Positions 57,913 through 64,000 of a stretch of 64,000 bases of DNA are shown one piece after another. The position numbers and the translations under genes are program-made. Position 1 is the first letter of the stretch, and each line of letters opens with the position of its first letter. The stretch is from Mesorhabditis belari (Eukaryota > Nematoda > Chromadorea > Rhabditida > Rhabditidae): the NCBI GenBank assembly GCA_958450365.1, contig CAUEEP010000933.1, positions 1,240,001-1,304,000 on the forward strand. The letters are read 5' to 3'. A model generated the notes under the pieces. That model made no database searches and had not been told where the DNA came from. It worked only from the letters and a program-made list of their open reading frames with translations.

Positions 57913-60900
57913 ATGAAATTCTCTTACGACTTTTTTTTTCTAATAAATTTCGTCTTCACTGCATTAGCTGAGAATTCAGGTAATTCGGGAGGGGAAGAGG
58001 GTTTTTAAAAGTTGTTAAAAGGTTGGTAAAAGGTTGGTAAAAGGAACCATATTGGAACCATATTGGAACCGAATTCTTGGAAGGAACCATATTGGAACCG
58101 AATTCTTGGAAGGAACCATAATGGAAGCAATTTTTTGGAAGGAACCATAATGGAACCGAATTCCTGGAAGGAACCATATTGGAATCAATCTTATCAAAAC
58201 CTTTTCAAAAGCTCTATAAGTGAAGGGACACTAAATTAGCGCTGAAAACTGTCGACCAATATGCAGTCAAAGTTTTGATAACCTTTTAAAAGTCGCTTTT
58301 GCCGTTTTTCTGTTTTTCTGTTTCTGCAGGCGTGTTTGGTAAAATTTGGTATTGAAATTAAGAATAAAATTATTCAATTAAGATCAAAAATTATGAAATT
58401 AAGCTTTAGATTATTTAAATTAAGATTAAAATGATTAAATTAAGATCCATAAAACTTTATATAGTTATTAAATTGTGGAACCTTTTACCCCCCTTTTTAT
58501 GTTCGTGTTATTCCCACTTTGGCCTCTTTGAATTCGGCTCTCCACGGGCTCTCTCAGGCTCAGGCTCAGGCTTAGGCGCAAGCCTAGGCTCCAGCTCCTC
58601 AAGCTTAGCCTAAGCCTAAGCCTTGAGCTCTTTCTACGGCTCCAGAAGGGAACCTTTTCTCATACGCCAATCTTTCGTTTCCACAGTCTCTTTTTTAATC
58701 GAGTTATTAAATTGTGGAACCTTTTACCCCCTCATGTTCGTGTTATTCCCACTTTGCCTAGAGCCGCAATTTCTGCAATTTAAAGCCGCAATTTCTGATT
58801 TGACTGCGCTGTGATTCTTTCTCGAGGTATCCTATTTATCTTTTGGGGGTATGTTTTAAGTGGTGTCCCGGGTGATTATTGTCATTTTGTTATTGTCGCT
58901 ATTCAACTGAATAAAGCATATTATTATTAAGATTAAAATGATTTAAATTAAGCTTTAGATTATTTAAATTAAGATCAAAATTATCAAATTAAGAATAAAA
59001 TAATGAAATTAAGAGCCTCCAAAAACAAATTCTCAATTATATTTTGCTTTATTTGATGTTGAAAAAGGGTAGATTTACCGGGAAATTACGGGAAATTTTA
59101 CGGGGAAATTCGTTGAATTTTCGAAAGTCTTTTTTTTTTTGTTTACAGCCAATTCTTCTGTTGTAAAAATTGCCTATCGAGCCGCGTGGGAGATCCCGGA
59201 AACGGTAAAAACAAAAAGCAAAACAAAAAAAAACAAAAAAAAAGACGGAAAGTTATATAAATTTTTCAGAATTTCTCTCGACTAGGTCTTTTCTATTGTC
59301 GAATTCCGAAAAATGGATCGACTTTGATGAAAATCGTCCTTTGTGATCTTTATCGTTATTTCAAGAGGATATCGTTTACGCCGAAATTCACGAGAGATGA
59401 GGAGATCAGGTAAAGGCATAAAAGAGTGACCGTAAATGGCTATCGTGCCCGGGAAAACCAGTAACAAGGGGGCCCCTAGATGAATTTGTTCCTTCAATCC
59501 CTTCGATCCCCTCGATCAATTTGTCCCTTCAATCCCCTCGATAAGTTTGTCCCTTCGATCCCATCGATCCCATCAATCCCTTCAATCCCTTCGATCAACT
59601 TGTCCCTTCGATCCTTTCGATCAATTTGTCCCTTCAATCCCCTCGATCAATTTGTCCCTTTCGCGATATCACAATTTCACTAAGGGGAAAAGTTGCTATG
59701 AAGGGAAAAGGTTGCTCAGAAGCTCAGAAGCTCAGAAGCTCAGAAGCCGAGCTCAGAAGCTCAGAAGTGATGTTTTATTCCCGCAGAAGTCACTCGATCT
59801 TTGTCCTAAGTTCCTAAGTCCTAGTCACTTGATTCTTTCCCAATGTTCTGATGATGCAATGACGTATTGTGATGCGCAAAATTTGTCACAATTTCATTGA
59901 TGTATGATCGAAGATGGCTAGAAGCCTTCATCAACCGAATTTCAGCTTTTAATTTAAATATTTGCAAGACTTAGATGTTGATAATTTAATCAAATTATTT
60001 AGTTAATTATTTAGTTAATTATTTAGTGAATGCCAGCTTCAGAATTGGTATGAGAAAGTCAAGCTCTTGAAGAAGCCTCGATGGGAATTGAGGCAAAAAA
60101 GAGAATTGGTGAAATTCTCAGTGATTCGACATCCAATTGATCGCTTCGTTTCTCTCTACGGACACTTTTGCGAGCAAGTTTTTTGATCACGAACTTTCAG
60201 AGCTTTCAGAAAGCTTTTAGAGCTTCTAGAAAGCTTTTAGAGCTTCTAGAAAGCTTTTAGAGCTTCTAGAAAGCTTTTAGAGCTTCTAGAAAGCTTTTAG
60301 AGCTTCTAGAAAGCTTTTAGAGCTTCTAGAAAGCTTTTAGAGCTTCTAGAAAGCTTTTAGAGCTTCTAGAAAGCTTTCAAAGCTTCTAGAAAGCTTTTAG
60401 AGCTTCTAGAAAGCTTTTAGAGCTTCTAGAAAGCTTTCAGAGCTTCTAGAGAGCTTTCAGAGCTTCTAGAGAGCTTTCAGAGCTTCTAGAGAGCTTTCAG
60501 AGCTTCTAGAAAGCTTTCAGAGCTTCTAGAAAACTTTCAGAGCTTCTAGAAAGCTTCCAGAGCTTTCAGAAGCTTTCAGAAAGCTTTTCATGAGCTTTTC
60601 AACCTTTCAGAAAGCTCAAATATTGCGGTGAAACGAATATCGAAATTTTTGCGAGAGATTTATACAATTTAATGTCAAATGGATGGAAAAATTCGACGGC
60701 AAATGGGAAAATTTTCATTCACGCTCGTCAACTCATCTATTACCATGCTCAACCACAATTCTGGTGAATTCACAAAGAAAGTTAAAGTCAAATTAAACCA
60801 AGCCAGCCAATCGAATGCACTCCAAGATTGACAAAAAAGGAAAAATTTCCAATTAAAAGTGGTCGGTTGTGAAATTTTGAGCTAGTGAAGAACTCGAAAG

Positions 60901-63045
60901 AAATACGACTTTTGTATTTTTGAAAAATTTCGATTAAAACCGATTCCAAACAGCCTACTGCCTTCCAGAAGAGCAGAAAATATTTGAAATTTTTTAAATT
61001 CATTAAATTCTGGTCTTAATTCTACTAGGTAAGACTCGGATCAGATTTCGCAAAACTTTCATTTCTCTCTGAATCACTCAACAACAGCCGAAATGCCTTT
61101 CGTGCGTTCCAGTTTGAAGATTTAACTTGCGTAAAAGTCCGTAACACTTTTAGGCTTCATTAAATTCTGGTCTTAATTTTACTAGGTAAGGCTCGGATGA
61201 AAAAAAACTTTCATTTCGCTCTGAATCATTTAAAAACGGGCGAAATGCCTTTCGTGCGTTCCAATTTGAAAATTCTTCTTCAGGTTTTGCAATTTCCCTT
61301 TGGAAATCGAAAACTATCACTTAGTGCATCACAATTTCGATGGGGAAACGATGAAAAGCGAGTTGCAAATGGTTTTTGATGAAGCTGCTGTGCCACGGAA
61401 ATACTCCAATAAGGTAAGGCACAAAATTTCATTGGAAACCGCGACTTTATAAGAGGGCTCCATGCTCGATGGTTTAGAAGCAGCAGTAGCGTAGGGGATA
61501 GTGTGGTAGACGCTAAAACCAACACTCTGACTCTTTGAGGGTTCGATTCCGGTTGCTGCCAAAGTTCCACCAATTTTTGCCAAACACCGACCTATAACGG
61601 GGCGTCAAATCAAGGGGCAGCAAAAGCACCGGTGGTCCAGCGGATAGTGTGCTAGACTCTAAAACCAACGCCTTGTTTCCTCGCGGGTTCGATTCCGCTT
61701 GCCCCCAAAGTTTCGGCACATTTTGGAAACCGCGACAATAGGAGGACGCCAAGTCATAACGCATCAGACGCCCGAGGCTTTCAAAGCAGCCGTGGTCTAG
61801 GGGATAGCGTGCTAGATTCCCAAACCTATTCCATCTCCCGAAACCTCGCGGGTTCGATTCCTCTTGGCGCCAATCGTTTGGCTTTTTTTGTTACAGATAT
61901 AAGAAACATTTTTTGTGAGTATTAAGCAGGGTTACAGTAGTTTACTACAATTCTGAACAGATTTTAGGACTTACTAATCCCGCGGTTGCTGGTAGCCGGC
62001 CTGGTTGGCGCTTCGACAGCACGGTCGACGCCCAGCATAGCTTGTCTCTTTTGTTTTCCCTTTTCTCTGCTTAAACCATCGAGAAACGAGTTTCAGATTG
62101 GCATTTTCTGTAGCCTAGTTACTGTATACTAGACTTCGGAAAACAAAACTTGACCAAAACCAAAACAAACCAAAACTCGCCAATATCTCGCGACTGGGAC
62201 GAGCTAGCGAAAATCTGTTTGCAGATTTGAAATCAGCATCCAAAAATCGATCCCATAGGCTATTTTTTGTTTCGAAATTTCGACGTCGTGTTTTGGTCCT
62301 TTTTTCGGTCGCCAGATTTTGAAAGTGAAAGGCAAATTTGCATTTTACAATTTTAAATTTATATGCTAATTTATATGCAAATTGAGTTTTGGTTTTGGTT
62401 TTGTTTGGTTTTGGTTTGGTTTGGTTTGGTTTTGTTTGGTTTTGTTTGATTTTGTTTGGTTTGGTTTTGGTTTTGGTTTTGTTTTGGTTTGGTTTGTTTT
62501 GGTTTGTTTTTGGTTTGGTTTGGTTTGGTTTTGGTTTGGTTTGGTTTTGGTTTTGGTTTGTTTTGTTTTGGTTTGGTTTGGTTTGGTCTGTTTTGGTCTG
62601 TTTTGGTTTTGTTTTGGTTTGTTTTGGTTTGTTTTGGTTTGGTTTGGTCTGTTTTGGTTTGGTTTTGGTTTGTTTTGGTTTTGGTTTGGTTTGGTTTGGT
62701 TTGGTTTGGTTTGGTTTGTTTTGGTTTTGGTCTGTTTTAATTTTGATTTTGTTTTGGTTTTGTTTGCCGAACTCTACTGTATACTGTATCTAGTATCCCA
62801 GGGTTACTGTATCTAGCTAAATCTTTAGTTCAAATCTTTAGTTCTTTTTTTCAAAGTTTTTTCAGAATCCGAAATCCTTTCATTTTCAGGTCCTTCAACA
62901 TGTCACCAATTCGACGACGGGAAACGCGATGCGTGATGGGAAACGGAGAAATGATCACCGAAAGAATGTTGAATCAAATCTCGAGACAATGCGATACTTG
63001 AGAGCAATTTATCATTCAGATTTTGAGCTTTTCGAGTACTCATGA
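57913..63045 (+). CDS. Small secreted/Golgi carbohydrate sulfotransferase
   Basis: Exons 57913-57979, 59149-59204, 59270-59409, 60027-60177, 60615-60763, 61284-61413, 62890-63045; 282 residues in frame. It begins with a signal peptide or anchor (MKFSYDFFFLINFVFTALA). The PAPS 5'-phosphosulfate loop is CRIPKNGSTLMK (about residues 51-62) and the 3'-phosphate motif is FSVIRHPIDRFVSLYGHFC (about 117-135). The second half (KYCGETNIEIFARDL, ARQLIYYHAQPQFW, IYHSDFELFEY near the end) matches the nematode-expanded Sulfotransfer_2-like family. Known: such enzymes sulfate glycans in the secretory pathway. The acceptor of the 60615 exon is atypical (CAGAAAG) because the satellite abuts it, so that boundary is tentative. 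Confidence 0.85.
58023..58178. repeat. GGAACCATATTGGAACC repeat
   Basis: About five units of GAACCATATTGGAACCG and AATTCTTGGAAG in intron 1 of the sulfotransferase gene. Confidence 0.8.
58340..59020. repeat. ATTAAATTAAGAT repeats around a duplicated segment
   Basis: AT-rich AAATTAAGATCAAAATTAT units at 58345-58450 and 58920-59010 flank two copies of TTAAATTGTGGAACCTTTTA with CATGTTCGTGTTATTCCCAC-like text (58468-58520, 58705-58755). Between them, 58553-58625 has a CTCAGG/TTAGGC hairpin. Confidence 0.75.
59485..59662. repeat. TTTGTCCCTTCAATCCC minisatellite
   Basis: Irregular units of CCCCTCGATCAATTTGTCC in intron 3 of the sulfotransferase gene; a short GCTCAGAA array follows at 59715-59770. 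Confidence 0.85.
60189..60602. repeat. 20-bp satellite AGCTTCTAGAAAGCTTTTAG
   Basis: About 20 tandem copies, each self-complementary in part (AGCTTCTAGAAAGCT). Variants with CTTTCAG cluster to the right. It fills intron 4 of the sulfotransferase gene and runs up to the next exon. Confidence 0.95.
60805..61265. repeat. About 350-bp dispersed repeat, copies 2 and 3
   Basis: 60805-61145 duplicates 57335-57695; 61150-61265 repeats its last third again (ATTCTGGTCTTAATTTTAC, GGGCGAAATGCC, GTGCGTTCCAAT). In intron 5 of the sulfotransferase gene. Confidence 0.88.
61478..61560 (+). tRNA. tRNA-like sequence 1 of a tandem trio
   Basis: Ends GCAGCA and TGCTGCC pair; box A-like TAGCGTAGGGGATAGTG and box B GGGTTCGATTCC are present. 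The distance between boxes allows a long variable arm. T-stem pairing is imperfect. Confidence 0.5.
61625..61708 (+). tRNA. tRNA-like sequence 2 of a tandem trio
   Basis: GGTGGTCCAGCGGATAGTG (box A-like) and GCGGGTTCGATTCC (box B). Shares CTAAAACCAAC with unit 1. Acceptor pairing is weak. Confidence 0.48.
61786..61873 (+). tRNA. tRNA-like sequence 3 of a tandem trio
   Basis: GCAGCCG and TGGCGCC pair at about five of seven positions; box A TGGTCTAGGGGATAGCG, box B GCGGGTTCGATTCC. It is followed by a T-rich stretch that could terminate Pol III. Confidence 0.5.
62378..62768. repeat. GGTTT/GGTTTT tract, about 390 bp
   Basis: Irregular GGTTTGGTTTTGGTTTG on the plus strand with rare C and A. Open in all three plus frames as Phe/Gly/Leu/Val/Trp repeats, which are not genes. 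In intron 6 of the sulfotransferase gene. Confidence 0.95.
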
Positions 63046-64000
63046 ATAAAAAGAAAACCACTGGATGAAATGATGAAATTCGCCTCGTTTCATCGGTCCT
63101 GGAAGTCACTAGGAGTATTGCTTTCGTTTTAATTGCCCTATGATCAGCTCTTCGATTTTGGTTCATTTACGCACTTCGTGAAAGCCCCTAAAAATCATGC
63201 TCAAATCTTGAATTTCTCAAAAAACAGCCTCTTTTCATCGGTCCTGGAAGTCACTAGGCGTTTTGCTTTCGTTATAATTGCTCTATGATCAGCTCTTCGC
63301 TTCACGTTCATTTACGCACTTGGTGAAACCCCCTAAAAATCATGCTCAGATCTTGAATTTCTCAAAAATCAGCCTCTTTTCATCGATCCTGGAAGTCACT
63401 AAGAGTATTGCTTTCGTTAAATAACGAATAAATAAAGAATATAAAATTTGAGCCTTATCTAGAATGATATTCGAAATTTTCATGAAATTCGCCTTTTTTT
63501 TGCTGAACCGGAAAACTTTTTGTTCTTTTTTTGAAACAAAAAAAGAAACGCAGAGATTTGAATTGCGAGAATCGGTGAGAAATGTTTTATCGACAATGGG
63601 CATGCTCAGGCGAGTCTGTCCGCTTTTTTCGCCCAATCAAAGCGAGACTGGATCTCCGAGACGATCACCGGAGTGAGATCACCGCAAAAACAACTACTCA
63701 TTTCATGAAAACCCCAAGAATCGGCTTTTTTTTCTTCGATCCTGGAAAGCAGTAGGGTTAATTTTTCAATAAAATCAACGATTTTTTGAATTCTGAAATT
63801 TTTTTTTTTTTAATTTTTTGTTTTTTTTGTTTTTTTTTTAATTTTTTGTTTAATCGTGAAATTTCTGAAAAATTATTTCTTTTCAATCCTGGAAGTCACT
63901 AGGTTAGGCTAGGCTTTTTGAGCTTATCACTAGACTATCCTTATCACTAGCCTTATCACTAGGCTTATCATTTTTGTTTCAAAAATTTTTCGACTTTTTC
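63046..64000. repeat. About 145-bp repeat array after the sulfotransferase gene
   Basis: Units share CTTTTCATCGGTCCTGGAAG, TATTGCTTTCGTT and CATTTACGCACTT. The box CCTGGAAGTCAC starts at 63098, 63243 and 63388, with diverged copies at 63741 and 63898. No gene is seen to the right edge. Confidence 0.85.

Noticed and set aside
62382..62816. Three overlapping Phe/Gly/Trp-rich plus-strand ORFs
   Set aside because: Products of the GGTTT tract, open in every frame because the repeat contains no stop codon.

Overview
The window is nuclear DNA from a rhabditid-type nematode. Evidence: short introns ending in TTTCAG/TTTTAG, a trans-splice-like acceptor directly upstream of most start codons, closely spaced same-strand genes of operon type, short interstitial TTAGGC (nematode telomere) repeats, Tc1/Tc3-type transposons, and a complete set of C. 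elegans-like orthologues. The species cannot be named from the sequence. All exon structures were assembled by eye from splice signals, reading frame and family similarity; for every complete gene the exon lengths sum to an open frame.

Layout. 1-2822 (-): 5' part of an MTA/LIN-40 chromatin gene that runs off the left edge. 2.8-7.9 kb: no gene; a decayed Tc3-like element, a decayed mariner/Tc1-type element and minisatellites. 7920-17460 (-): an 18-exon gene for a secreted Cys-rich protein with MIG-18-like repeats; its introns hold a tRNA-Tyr, a large palindromic element and minisatellites. 17.5-24.0 kb: repeat-rich divergent intergenic region. 24001-40331 (+): a 30-exon max-1 (PLEKHH-type PH-PH-MyTH4-FERM) gene with an 8.4-kb second intron full of repeats.

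40.7-52.9 kb is a compact housekeeping block almost free of repeats: ubq-2 and exos-9 (-, operon-like), then dcs-1, cyc-2.1, rpb-11 and fre-1 (+, the last three operon-like). 53.6-55.6 kb (-) holds a CHK/EcKL kinase-like gene with altered catalytic residues. 57.9-63.0 kb (+) holds a small secreted carbohydrate sulfotransferase whose introns contain three tandem tRNA-like units and several satellites.

The most unusual signal is not a gene. A 12-bp motif, about YCTGGANNKCAC on either strand, occurs roughly 100 times in introns and intergenic DNA, is absent from about 40.05-54.18 kb, and is very often 140-150 bp from the next copy, even where the DNA between is dissimilar or contains an exon. 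In short max-1 introns it commonly lies 17-43 nt upstream of the 3' splice site. This could be a decayed satellite box, a nucleosome-phasing site or an intron-associated element.
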